Part shown: positions 30,888 through 38,519 of the stretch, one piece after another
How positions within the stretch are numbered: the first letter of the stretch is position 1
Layout of the letters: the number at the start of each line of letters is the position of its first letter
Source of the DNA: a virus
Length of the DNA: 48,949 nucleotides
Direction: 5' to 3' (one strand)
Virus record (IMG/VR): IMGVR_UViG_3300035116_000047
Coordinates: 1-48,949 of that record
Position numbers and translations under genes: made by a program
Notes under the pieces: generated by a model
Told to the model about the DNA's origin: nothing
Database searches by the model: none
The model's input: only the letters and a program-made list of their open reading frames with translations

Positions 30888-31093
30888 CTGCCACCCCAGG
30901 CGGCCAGGCGGGCGCGGATCGAGGTGGCGTAGGGCCCGGTGGACTCGACGGCGATCTGCGCGTCGATCGCGTCCAGGGCAGCGCGCTTGCGGGCGAGCCG
31001 CTCGCGCCGCTCGGCGATCGTCTCCTCGTGGGACGGATTCGCCTCGGTGGAGAGCGAGTGGTGGCGCTGATCGTGGGGGGATCCGATGCGCAT
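30884..31093 (-). CDS. First gene of the leftward operon, small charged protein
   Basis: The product has 69 residues from ATG at 31093 with AGGAGG seven bases upstream. It is His/Arg/Glu-rich with a helix (EETIAERRERLARKRAALDA). It is the promoter-proximal gene of the long minus-strand operon, downstream of the left operator pair. Unknown function. Confidence 0.55.
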   Translation of the reverse strand: MRIGSPHDQRHHSLSTEANPSHEETIAERRERLARKRAALDAIDAQIAVESTGPYATSIRARLAAWGGR

Positions 31094-31176
31094 CGCGTTG
31101 CCTCCTGGTAGATCGGGCACTACTGTACGGCTGTGCAGTGTGCTGACCGGGGACCAGAGGCGCGGGGTGCGCCAAC

Positions 31177-31220
31177 CGTGTCCCACACACACACCCTACC
31201 AGGCGTGTGCCAGAGACACG
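31177..31220. promoter_or_regulatory. Left operator pair (CGTGT-N7-ACACG)
   Basis: CGTGT-GCCAGAG-ACACG at 31204-31220 is a perfect 17-bp dyad of the same form as two sites at 31809-31848. A second copy with one mismatch (CGTGT-CCCACAC-ACACA) lies at 31177-31193. They sit upstream of the leftward operon start (31093), as lambda OL does. A -10-like TACAAT (31229-31234) for rightward transcription lies just beyond. Confidence 0.65.
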
Positions 31221-31252
31221 ATGTACTTTACAATTTCTTGACAGGAGGGGCC

Positions 31253-31591
31253 GTGTCGAGGGAAGTCGTTCACCTGGAGTCGGCGTTGACTCACCCCGAT
31301 TACGCGGGACTCTCCAAGCGTGAGCTGGCCGCGCGTCTGCGCGCTGAGCTGTCGGCCGAGCTCCCGATGGGGCTTCTCGCCGCGATCAGCTGGATGCTCG
31401 GATCAGCCTGCGTCGTCCGAGTCCGACATGGCCCGGCGGCGCTCGATCTTCCGGCTCCACTCCTTGATGTCGTCCTCGACGTGGTCGAGGAGGTGGGGCA
31501 TGACGACTCGCGCATCGCGCAGGACGTCGATGAGCGCCGCCGCAACCCGACGCTCCCGCTCGTCCGCCTCCACCAGACGCGCCGCGACTGA
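31253..31591 (+). CDS. Unknown protein, partly antisense to the repressor gene
   Basis: GTG at 31253 with AGGAGG five bases upstream opens 112 residues. The first ~50 (including YAGLSKRELAARLRAELSAE) look like a genuine helical protein. From 31403 on, the ORF runs antisense to the 3' half of the HTH gene, and its translation becomes less protein-like. No in-frame stop occurs earlier. The gene may be real with a long convergent overlap, or its 3' part may be decayed. Confidence 0.4.
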   Translation: MSREVVHLESALTHPDYAGLSKRELAARLRAELSAELPMGLLAAISWMLGSACVVRVRHGPAALDLPAPLLDVVLDVVEEVGHDDSRIAQDVDERRRNPTLPLVRLHQTRRD

Positions 31592-31795
31592 GTCGGCCGA
31601 GCCCATCGGCACCACGAGCACCTCGTAGCCGCACACCTCGGCCCATTTCACCATGTCGCTCATGTCGGTCGATCCGCCTTCCTCGACCCGGCGCACATTG
31701 GTGTTGTCCTTCCATCCAACCAGACGGCCGAGCTCCGTCTTGTTGAAGCCAGCCTTCTCGCGTGCTTCGCGCAACTGATCGCTCAGGGATCTCAT
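31403..31795 (-). CDS. Xre-type HTH repressor candidate (CI-like position)
   Basis: The product has 130 residues from ATG at 31795 (only a weak CAGGG upstream). Residues 1-65 form an HTH_3-type domain (LSDQLREAREKAGFNKTELG, then RLVGWKDNTNVRRVEEGG). The rest is helical and acidic/basic with no S24 peptidase domain, so LexA/CI-style self-cleavage is unlikely. It is leftward and lies between two operator pairs, like cI between OL and OR. This suggests it maintains lysogeny. The Cro-like neighbour could swap roles. Confidence 0.65.
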   Translation of the reverse strand: MRSLSDQLREAREKAGFNKTELGRLVGWKDNTNVRRVEEGGSTDMSDMVKWAEVCGYEVLVVPMGSADSVAARLVEADERERRVAAALIDVLRDARVVMPHLLDHVEDDIKEWSRKIERRRAMSDSDDAG

Positions 31796-31808
31796 CCCTG
31801 CGACTTGG

Positions 31809-31848
31809 CGTGTTTGTGGGACACGGGGTAACGTGTTTGTGGAACACG
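31809..31848. promoter_or_regulatory. Right operator pair (CGTGT-N7-ACACG)
   Basis: CGTGT-TTGTGGG-ACACG (31809-31825) and CGTGT-TTGTGGA-ACACG (31832-31848), centred 23 bp apart, fill the 70-bp gap between divergent HTH genes. A weak rightward promoter can be drawn: -35 TTGGCG (31805-31810) and -10 TAACGT (31829-31834), 18 bp apart, with one operator over each element. Confidence 0.7.
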
Positions 31849-31865
31849 GTTCCTCGGAGCACGGG

Positions 31866-32135
31866 ATGGAACACGGCGCGCTCGTCCGACTGACTCGAGA
31901 GAAGCGGGGTTGGTCCCGGTCCGAGCTCTCCCGGAGAGCCGGAGTCGACCGCGGGATGCTGATCCGCATCGAAGACGGCTCTCTCGAGGGATCTGTGTCG
32001 ACGTTGCGGAAGTTGGCGAAGGCGCTCGACATGGACCTGAACCTCCTCAAGGAGGACGACGGCCTCGGCGCCGAGGTCTGCGCCGACCAGTCCGACGATC
32101 CGTTGACGGTTCCCGACTTCCCGTCGGTCGGCTGA
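31866..32135 (+). CDS. Xre-type HTH protein, Cro-like position
   Basis: The product has 89 residues from ATG at 31866 (GGAG eight bases upstream); an in-frame GTG at 31833 lies inside an operator and is less likely. HTH_3 domain: LVRLTREKRGWSRSELSRRA, then GVDRGMLIRIEDGS and a helix with LRKLAKALDMDLNLL. The acidic C-terminus may be disordered. It is the first rightward gene after the right operators, so it is probably the lytic regulator. Confidence 0.7.
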   Translation: MEHGALVRLTREKRGWSRSELSRRAGVDRGMLIRIEDGSLEGSVSTLRKLAKALDMDLNLLKEDDGLGAEVCADQSDDPLTVPDFPSVG

Positions 32136-32198
32136 AGACTCGCCCCTCCCATCGTGACCAACCACCCCCGACCCCGTCACGACCACCCTGGAGCCGCC

Positions 32199-32666
32199 AT
32201 GCCCGCCGATCCACGACGCGCTATCGCCGCCACCGACACCGACCTCGCGACACGCCGAGCGATCCTCGCCCTCACCGTCGACGTCGTGGGCTCCCAGGGG
32301 GCCATGGCCGAGATCCTCAACGTCGCAAGGTCCACGGTCACGCAGTGGATCACCGGGGATCGCGAGGTCGAGTGGCACGTCGTACTCGCCGCGGTCCAGC
32401 GCGCGATCCGCCGCTACCCCGACCAGGCGCCCCGGCTCGTCCAGGCGCTCGCCGAGCGGGCGCTCGACACCACCGGGACCTGGGTGCCCGATCCCGAGCC
32501 CGACGGCGAGGAGCAGTCGGTCGAGGAGGGGGTCTCCGAGGTCGTCGAGACCCTCGGCCAGCTCGCGCGAGCTCGCAAGACGGGCAACGGGCTCGAGGTC
32601 GCCTCGCGCGAGCTCGTCCGTGGAGCGGTCAGCCTCGTCGGCGCCGCCCGTCGGAGCGCGGCATGA
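32199..32666 (+). CDS. HTH regulator, CII-like position
   Basis: The product has 155 residues from ATG at 32199 with GGAG upstream. Residues ~28-60 (VVGSQGAMAEILNVARSTVT, then QWITGDREV) make a Xre-like HTH. The remainder is helical (SEVVETLGQLARARKTGNG). As the second rightward gene after the operators it occupies the place of CII or a replication regulator. The specific role is not provable from sequence. Confidence 0.55.
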   Translation: MPADPRRAIAATDTDLATRRAILALTVDVVGSQGAMAEILNVARSTVTQWITGDREVEWHVVLAAVQRAIRRYPDQAPRLVQALAERALDTTGTWVPDPEPDGEEQSVEEGVSEVVETLGQLARARKTGNGLEVASRELVRGAVSLVGAARRSAA

Positions 32667-32995
32667 TCCCGGCCACCCCCTGGCAGGCGCTGATCGCCGT
32701 GCTGGCTGGCGAGGTCCTCGAAGACGACGCCGGGGCTGCCCCGATCCTCTGGGGCTGGGCGTTCGACCACCTGCAGCGCGATCCGCACCCGCCGATCGGG
32801 TCCCCGCTCGACGCCTTCACCGCCTGGCTCGGGAGGGTGCCCGACACCTGGGCCGAGGCCGGGGTCGCCCTGCGGCCCGCTCCTCGGTCTCCGCGCCCGC
32901 AGACCACGCCCAACCGGCCGGCGGTCCTGCGCGAGTCCCGCACCCCGATCTACGGCTCGCTCGAGGCCGAGCTCCGCGCGAAGCGGGGAGGCTGA
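32663..32995 (+). CDS. Unknown protein, replication operon
   Basis: The product has 110 residues from ATG at 32663 (ATGA overlap). The first ~65 residues are helical with several Trp (PILWGWAFDHLQRD); the C-terminal part is Pro/Arg-rich and ends in a charged helix. Not recognised. Confidence 0.5.
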   Translation: MIPATPWQALIAVLAGEVLEDDAGAAPILWGWAFDHLQRDPHPPIGSPLDAFTAWLGRVPDTWAEAGVALRPAPRSPRPQTTPNRPAVLRESRTPIYGSLEAELRAKRGG

Positions 32996-32998
32996 ACC

Positions 32999-34234
32999 GT
33001 GAGCGCCGCCCAGAGCACCGACTACGAGCTGCTCCACGGCTACCTCATCCACCCGGTCGCCGCTTGGTTCCCGCTGCTGGACGAGCAGGAGCTAACTGCG
33101 CTCGCGATCGACATTGATGAGAACGGGCTCCAAGAACCGATCGTCCGGTTCATGGGACTCGTCGTCGACGGGCGCAACCGGCTTGCCGCCTGCGCGCTCG
33201 CCGCGGTCGACCCCGAGTTCAGGGAGTGGGAGGGCGACGAGGAGGATCTGGTTGCCTGGATCTTGTCCAAGAACCTGCACCGCAGGCACCTGACGACGAG
33301 CCAGCGTGCAGCCATCGCGGCACGGCTCGCAGGGCGCCCATCGGACGGGTCCGGACACGACCCAGGCAAGTTTGCCGGGGTCCCGACCCAGGCCGAGGCG
33401 GCGAAGCTGTTGGGTGTCAGCGAGCGGAGCGTCCGAGACGCTCGCGTCGTGCTCGAGCGCTCGCCCGAACTTCTCGCGAAGGTCCAGGCCGGAGAGGTCT
33501 CGGTCTCGGCGGCAGCGGCGGAGGTGCGACCGAAGCCCGCGCCGACTGTCGCCGAGCAGCTCGAACAGCAGGGGTGGGGGAGCCTGGTCGGCGGGACCGC
33601 GCCGGCCGACCTGGAGCCCGAGGCAGCCGGTCACCTCGCGGCGCTCGATGAGGGCATCGAGGACGATGATAGCGACGAGGCGCTGATCGTCGCTCGGCCT
33701 GGCGCAGCGCCACCTACTCCCACGCCCTCGGCGCCGCGACCGGTCGATCCGGACTCGTGGAGCACCCCGGACGACATCATCGAGCGCGTCAAGGCCGCGT
33801 TCGGGGGGGCGATCGACCTCGACCCGGCGACGAACGAGGCGGCGCAGGCGCGGATCGGCGCGACCACCTACTACACCGCCGAGCGCGACGGCCTCGGGTA
33901 CACCTGGCGCGGCCAGGTCTGGCTGCAGCCTCCGTACAGCCACCCGCTCGTCGAGCAGTTCACCAGCAAGCTCCTCCAGGAGCTCGACGCCGGGAACGTC
34001 ACCGAGGCGATGGTGCTCCTGAACGTCGCGACCGACACGAAGTGGCAGCAGGCGCTGTTCCGGCCGGGTGGCCTGATCTGCCTGATCCGCGGGCGCATCC
34101 AGTTCGTCGACGAGAACAACGAGCCCGGCACCAGCCCGCGCCACGCCCAGATCGTCCTGTACTTCGGGAACCGTCCGAGCGCGTTCCGCGAGGCGTTCGG
34201 CGACCTCGGCACGATCGTCACGGTGACGGGATGA
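32999..34234 (+). CDS. ParB-like domain fused to adenine DNA methyltransferase
   Basis: The product has 411 residues from GTG at 32999. Residues ~25-70 form a ParB/Srx-type domain (ENGLQEPIVRFMGLVVDGRN). Residues ~128-150 are an HTH (TQAEAAKLLGVSERSVRDAR). Residues ~252-400 are a phage Dam-like methyltransferase (SWSTPDDIIERV, IDLDPATNE, VWLQPPYSHP, IRGRIQFVD). The catalytic motif IV is QPPY rather than the usual D/NPPY, so activity should be tested. Such ParB-MTase fusions are common in phages and probably methylate phage DNA for protection or regulation. Confidence 0.8.
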   Translation: MSAAQSTDYELLHGYLIHPVAAWFPLLDEQELTALAIDIDENGLQEPIVRFMGLVVDGRNRLAACALAAVDPEFREWEGDEEDLVAWILSKNLHRRHLTTSQRAAIAARLAGRPSDGSGHDPGKFAGVPTQAEAAKLLGVSERSVRDARVVLERSPELLAKVQAGEVSVSAAAAEVRPKPAPTVAEQLEQQGWGSLVGGTAPADLEPEAAGHLAALDEGIEDDDSDEALIVARPGAAPPTPTPSAPRPVDPDSWSTPDDIIERVKAAFGGAIDLDPATNEAAQARIGATTYYTAERDGLGYTWRGQVWLQPPYSHPLVEQFTSKLLQELDAGNVTEAMVLLNVATDTKWQQALFRPGGLICLIRGRIQFVDENNEPGTSPRHAQIVLYFGNRPSAFREAFGDLGTIVTVTG

Positions 34235-34440
34235 TCCGCGCCGACCTCTCCGACCGGGTGATCGGGCTCCTGTCCGCTCGCGAGGGGGAGAGCCCGGGGC
34301 GCGGCGCGTCGGCGGTCGAGATCGGGAGGGCGCTCGGCGTCAACGTGGTCGTCGTCGCCCGGACGCTGCACGCGCTCGACTGGGAGGAGCGGGTGGTGCT
34401 CCTCCACGGACAGCCGACGGTCGCGGAGGCTCTCCGATGA
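34231..34440 (+). CDS. Winged-helix small protein
   Basis: The product has 69 residues from ATG at 34231 (ATGA overlap with the methyltransferase). RVIGLLSAREGESPGRGASA followed by VEIGRALGVNVVVVARTLHA and a basic wing is a typical winged-helix layout. It may be a regulator or a DNA-binding accessory. Confidence 0.5.
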   Translation: MIRADLSDRVIGLLSAREGESPGRGASAVEIGRALGVNVVVVARTLHALDWEERVVLLHGQPTVAEALR

Positions 34441-34967
34441 GGAACGCCAGCCACGCGAACCGCGGCAGAGATTGGGAGCTCCTGATCGATGGGTGGCACG
34501 ACAGGTATCGGCTCGAGGGGCGCGCGGTGGTGTACCGGACGCCGCCGCCCACGAAGGTGCTGTCCTGGATCGACAAGGGCGTCTTCCGGGCGTGCTTCCT
34601 GGGGCTCGGGCCTCCGGACTATGCGGGCGTCGTCGCGCGGTTCGGTCCGAGCGCAGCCGCCGCGCGGGCCGTGGCGTTCGACGCGAAGGACTGCGGGGCC
34701 GCCCGGTGGAAGTTCGAGCACCTCGAGCCCCACCAGGCGCGGGACCTCGACGAGTGGGCGCGGCTGGGCGGGATCGCGTTCATCGCGCTGAGGCTCGCGG
34801 GGCGAGGATGGGTGCTGCCCTGGTCGGAGCTGGGGCCGCGGTGGAGCTCCTGGTCGACGATGACGGGGGCCGCGGTCCGAGGGACAGCGTCGGTCGGGGT
34901 CGAGGAGCTCCAGCAGTGGGCGCTGCCGATGCCGCAGCCAGGCGATTGGCTCGGGGCGATCCTGTGA
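34437..34967 (+). CDS. RecU-like Holliday junction resolvase
   Basis: The product has 176 residues from ATG at 34437 (ATGA overlap). NRGRDWELLIDGWHDRY at the start, a central FDAKDCGAARWKFEHLEPHQ and the following RDLDEWARLGGIAFIALRL match the RecU family, with Asp/Lys of the nuclease core in FDAKD. RecU resolves recombination intermediates; with ERF and the exonuclease it could complete a phage recombination set. Confidence 0.75.
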   Translation: MRNASHANRGRDWELLIDGWHDRYRLEGRAVVYRTPPPTKVLSWIDKGVFRACFLGLGPPDYAGVVARFGPSAAAARAVAFDAKDCGAARWKFEHLEPHQARDLDEWARLGGIAFIALRLAGRGWVLPWSELGPRWSSWSTMTGAAVRGTASVGVEELQQWALPMPQPGDWLGAIL

Positions 34968-35674
34968 GCGCGATCCCGCTGCTCGAGCGCCGCCTCCGAG
35001 GCGCCACGATCCGGGTCGTCGACACCGAGACGACCGGGCTCGGCAGGGCGGTCGCGCTCGGTGGGACCGAGGGGCTCGTCGAGCTTGCGATCGTGCAGAT
35101 CGATGCGCTGTTCGAGGAGGGATCGGCGGGAAAGCCGCGGCTCGTGTTCCAGTCGCTGGTCGATCCGCTGGTGCCGGGTCCCTGGGGCGGGACGCCGATC
35201 CACGGGCTCGAGCCCCGCGACATCGCGGACGCGCCCACGTGGGCGGAGCTGTGGGAGAGGGTCGGGCCGTGGCTCGCGGATCCGGAGGTCGTGCTGTGTG
35301 CGCACAACGCCCCGTTCGACCGACGCTTCCTCGACACCGAGCAGACGCCCGTGCGGCCCGCGCGCGAGTGGCTCGACACGATGCGGATCCTCCAGCGGCT
35401 GACCGGAGGGGCGCCAGGGGCCGCGAAGCTCGAGGCTGCGTGCCAGTGGAGGCGGATCCCGCTCGAGGGGCACCGGGCAGCGGCGGACGCGATGGCCACG
35501 GCCAGGCTCCTGCCGCTCCTGATCCGCGAGGCCTACCAGCTCCCTCCCGAGCAGCGGCCTCCTGAGCGGCCCACGCTGGGGCAGTGGCTCGACTGGCAGC
35601 GACGGAAGACCGCGGTCGAGGTCGCTCTCGATCCGCCGGCCCAGCAGGGGCTGTTCGGTGGGAGCCGGGCATGA
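34964..35674 (+). CDS. DnaQ-like 3'-5' exonuclease (DEDDh)
   Basis: The product has 236 residues from GTG at 34964 (GTGA overlap). DEDDh motifs: RVVDTETTGL (ExoI, Asp20/Glu22), HNAPFDRRFLD (ExoII) and HRAAADAMAT (ExoIII with His). The middle LVDPLVPGPWGGTPIHGLEP is typical of this family. No polymerase is encoded in the window, so it may act in repair or recombination. Confidence 0.85.
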   Translation: MSAIPLLERRLRGATIRVVDTETTGLGRAVALGGTEGLVELAIVQIDALFEEGSAGKPRLVFQSLVDPLVPGPWGGTPIHGLEPRDIADAPTWAELWERVGPWLADPEVVLCAHNAPFDRRFLDTEQTPVRPAREWLDTMRILQRLTGGAPGAAKLEAACQWRRIPLEGHRAAADAMATARLLPLLIREAYQLPPEQRPPERPTLGQWLDWQRRKTAVEVALDPPAQQGLFGGSRA

Positions 35675-36147
35675 TCGATCCCGTCGACGTTGCTCTGGCG
35701 AACGCACACGAGGCGATCCGGCAGGCCGTCGCGGGCCTCGGGATCGGTCCGGAGGAGCACGAACTCGCGGAGCTGGCTCGGCAGATCCTCGAACCGGTCG
35801 AGCCGCTCGAGTACGAGGTCCACCCGGCCGACGAGGGCGAAGGGGAGTGGTGGCTCGCGGGGCCGGCGGCGGGCTGGACGATGCCCGGGTGGGCGTACGA
35901 GGCCCGCGATCCGTACGCGAGCCTCAGGGACGAGGAGTACGACTACAGGGAGGCACGGGGCGAGCTCGAGGCCCGCGTCCGTCTGGGCCTGCCCGACCCC
36001 GGAGAGCCCTCGACCGAGTGGTGGCACGGCTGCCTCGAAGGGATCCGGATCGGGATCGCGCTCGGTCGCCGGACAGCGCAAGCGGATCCCATTGGGCTCG
36101 ACAAGCTACCGCCCAGGCCGGTGCTGCCCGGGCTGAGGACCCGATGA
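35671..36147 (+). CDS. Unknown acidic protein
   Basis: The product has 158 residues from ATG at 35671 (ATGA overlap). It has an N-terminal helix, a Trp/Glu-rich centre (EGEGEWWLAGPAAGWTMPGW) and helical C-terminal half. It precedes the helicase with 4-base overlap. No family recognised. Confidence 0.55.
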   Translation: MIDPVDVALANAHEAIRQAVAGLGIGPEEHELAELARQILEPVEPLEYEVHPADEGEGEWWLAGPAAGWTMPGWAYEARDPYASLRDEEYDYREARGELEARVRLGLPDPGEPSTEWWHGCLEGIRIGIALGRRTAQADPIGLDKLPPRPVLPGLRTR

Positions 36148-37682
36148 GCCAGCAGCCGAAGGTCGACTATCCGGCGGTCGCAGTGATGCGCCTCCAGGAG
36201 GCGGTCCGGACTGGCAATCCGTCGTGCGTCTACGCGGACGCGGGCGCGCTGTACGGGATTGCGAGGCAGGGGATCCGGGCCGGTCAGATCGAGGCGTTGC
36301 TCGGACAGCTGAAGCACAAGGACAGGGTGGCGATCCGGCGGGCCGCGAAGGCCACGGCGGGAGCGGTCGTCGAGGAGCGGACCCGGCCGCCCGTGCGCGA
36401 GGTGCCGCCCCTGCCGCTGCTCGTGGTCCACGGGGCTGTCTGGAGGGTGCTCGACGAGGACCGGTACCTCGTGGTGCAGCGCGAGCTCTCGGTCGTGGAG
36501 CTCGCACGCCTCCACGGGATCGACACGACGGTGCCCGTCGGCGAGCACGGGGTGCGCGAGCTCAAGCCCGGCGAGGCCTACAAGGTCCACGGCGTCACGG
36601 CGCGAGAGATCCGCTGGACCTACGACGCCGCGGGGCCTTCCTGGGATGCGGCTGAGCGGACCCTCGAGATCCCGGGCGCTCGGATCCGCAAGGGCACCGC
36701 CCGACGCTCCGAGCTCGTCGAGGGCTGGCTCTACTCGCTCGTGCCCGAGCACCAGATCGAGACGCTGCTCGATTGGCTCGCCACAGCCGTGCTGCTCGAC
36801 CGTCCGACCGCGAGCCCGCAGTTTCGGGGGCCGGACTCGGCGGGCAAGGCGCTGCTCGTCGCGGCGCTGACGACGCTGCTCGGCGGGCGCACCGACTACA
36901 CCCACGCGACGGGCGACTTCAACGCCGGGCTCATCTTCGGACCGCTCGTCGTGCTCGACGAGGGCGTCGCCGAGAGCCGACCGGACGCGTTCCGGCGCCT
37001 CACCGGCAACCGCGAGCACCCCGTCGTCGCAAAGAACCGGATGCCCGAGGAGCTGCGGGGCTGCCCCCGCGTGATCGTGACCAGCAACGAGGACGACCCG
37101 CTGCGGCTCGGGCGGGAGGAGCTGTCGTCGCAGTCCGAGCACGCCCTCGGGCGGAGGATCATCATCTTCGACGTCCAGACGGCGGCCGTCGACTACCTCG
37201 CCGACCTGGGCGGATGGGCAGCCACGGCCGACTGGGCGGAGCCAGAGGGCGAGCTCGTCTGCCACCTGCGCTGGCTCGCTCAGGAGCGCGGGCCCAAGGT
37301 GACGCCCGGGCAGCGGTTCCTGGTCGAGGGGGACGCGGGCGCCTGGGTTGCCTCCTCCCACCTCCGGCGCGGGACCGGGGCCGACGTACTCGCCGCGTAC
37401 CAGGCGTACCAGGACGACCCCGAGGTCCGTGGCCGGTGCAAGGGCGACCCGTTCGTCCACGACCGGACCACCGGACGCGTCGGGGTCTCGCCGGGAGCGC
37501 TGCTGCGGTGCTGGCGCGAGATCCTGGGGCCGCAGGAGAAGGTCCCGAGCAGCCAGGTGCTCGGCCGCGCGCTGAAGCGGCTGTCGGACCAGGAGAAGCC
37601 CACGCGCGGAGGGCCCGAGGGTGACCGCGGCCCGCGCCGGTACTGGGTCGACCCTGAACGGCTACCGGAGGACACCTCGTGA
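36144..37682 (+). CDS. SF3-type replicative helicase (DUF5906-like)
   Basis: The product has 512 residues from ATG at 36144. SF3/AAA+ features: Walker A-like FRGPDSAGKALL (227-238), Walker B LVVLDE (268-273) and motif C CPRVIVTSNED (307-317), with an Arg-finger region near GRRIIIFD. The N-terminal ~200 residues lack recognisable primase motifs. The Walker A has Ala where Ser/Thr normally follows GK. It lies immediately upstream of the iteron region and is the best initiator/helicase candidate. Confidence 0.75.
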   Translation: MSQQPKVDYPAVAVMRLQEAVRTGNPSCVYADAGALYGIARQGIRAGQIEALLGQLKHKDRVAIRRAAKATAGAVVEERTRPPVREVPPLPLLVVHGAVWRVLDEDRYLVVQRELSVVELARLHGIDTTVPVGEHGVRELKPGEAYKVHGVTAREIRWTYDAAGPSWDAAERTLEIPGARIRKGTARRSELVEGWLYSLVPEHQIETLLDWLATAVLLDRPTASPQFRGPDSAGKALLVAALTTLLGGRTDYTHATGDFNAGLIFGPLVVLDEGVAESRPDAFRRLTGNREHPVVAKNRMPEELRGCPRVIVTSNEDDPLRLGREELSSQSEHALGRRIIIFDVQTAAVDYLADLGGWAATADWAEPEGELVCHLRWLAQERGPKVTPGQRFLVEGDAGAWVASSHLRRGTGADVLAAYQAYQDDPEVRGRCKGDPFVHDRTTGRVGVSPGALLRCWREILGPQEKVPSSQVLGRALKRLSDQEKPTRGGPEGDRGPRRYWVDPERLPEDTS

Positions 37683-37691
37683 GCCCTCCGG

Positions 37692-37925
37692 CTGTCCACC
37701 CACTGTCCACCCACCTGTCCACCCAGGGATGCAGTCCTGTGGCTTGCTGTCCACCCAATCCACCCAGTCCAGTCGCGGAACCCGTAGGCACAGGAGCACT
37801 TACTGTAGAGAACAGCTCTCTTGTATCTAGAATCTCTGATCTGAGTGGACAGGGTGGACAGTGTAGATGGGGTCTAGATCCTCGGGTGGATCAGTGGGTG
37901 GCCATGGGTGGTCAGTGGCTGGACA
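37692..37925. repeat. Iteron cluster, candidate replication origin
   Basis: Direct 11-bp repeats CTGTCCACCCA lie at 37692-37702, 37703-37713, 37715-37725 and 37747-37757, plus a partial TCCACCCA at 37759-37766. Inverted copies TGAGTGGACAG (37842-37852) and AGGGTGGACAG (37851-37861) follow, and degenerate GGTGG-type copies continue to about 37925. An A+T-richer stretch (about 37795-37842) lies between the two arms. The 306-bp gap 37683-37988 holds no gene apart from a tiny leader ORF at its end. Iterons beside a helicase gene are the usual layout of an origin. Confidence 0.65.
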
Positions 37926-37959
37926 GACGAGATCGTCGCTGCCCGAGCGGGAGGGCGAC

Positions 37960-37986
37960 ATGATCGATCGTCCGGATAGGCTCTGA
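37960..37986 (+). CDS. Eight-residue leader peptide candidate
   Basis: ATG at 37960, preceded by GGGAGGG, encodes MIDRPDRL and stops two bases before the next gene's ATG. The next gene has no good Shine-Dalgarno of its own, so it may be translated by coupling to this leader. The short length keeps confidence low. Confidence 0.3.
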   Translation: MIDRPDRL

Positions 37987-37988
37987 GC

Positions 37989-38519
37989 ATGGCCGCGAAG
38001 ACTCGCACCCGCAGCTCATCGAACCGGCGAGGGGCTCGAACGAAGTGCACCCCCGAGATGATCGAGGCGGTGGCAGACCGGGTCCGCAACGGGATGGGGA
38101 AGGACGCGGCGGCCATCGATGCCGGGATCAGCGTGGCCACGCTCCACAACTGGCTCGGACGTGGACGGGCGGGGGAGGCGCCTTACGACGAATTCTTGAG
38201 GAGGGTCGAGGCGGCGAGCGCTTCGCTGAAGCGCGAGATCGGCAAGGTGCTGTTGAAAGGGCTTCGAAGCCGGAACCTGATGGTGGCCACCCAGAACGCC
38301 CGATGGCTCGCCGAGCGTCTCGACCCCGACACCTACGGGCGCCGCCAGGAGATCACGGGGAAGGACGGCGGACCGGTTCGGGTCGAGGCCCAGGTCGCGG
38401 TGCAGCCGCTGTTCTCCGACCAGGCCGTCGCCGCGGCCACCCCGGAGCAGCTCGAGGCGATGGCTCGCGGGGTCGACACGCTGCTCGGTCAGCCGCCGAA
38501 GAGCTCCTCCTCGGTGTAG
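37989..38519 (+). CDS. Small terminase subunit candidate
   Basis: The product has 176 residues from ATG at 37989. It has a basic N-terminus and an HTH (AIDAGISVATLHNWLGRGRA) followed by EAPYDEFLRRVEAASASLKR, the pattern of phage terminase small subunits and related HTH proteins. A helical oligomerisation region and low-complexity tail follow. It faces away from the large terminase, and its last 31 bases overlap the convergent gene at 38489-38944. Confidence 0.65.
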   Translation: MAAKTRTRSSSNRRGARTKCTPEMIEAVADRVRNGMGKDAAAIDAGISVATLHNWLGRGRAGEAPYDEFLRRVEAASASLKREIGKVLLKGLRSRNLMVATQNARWLAERLDPDTYGRRQEITGKDGGPVRVEAQVAVQPLFSDQAVAAATPEQLEAMARGVDTLLGQPPKSSSSV

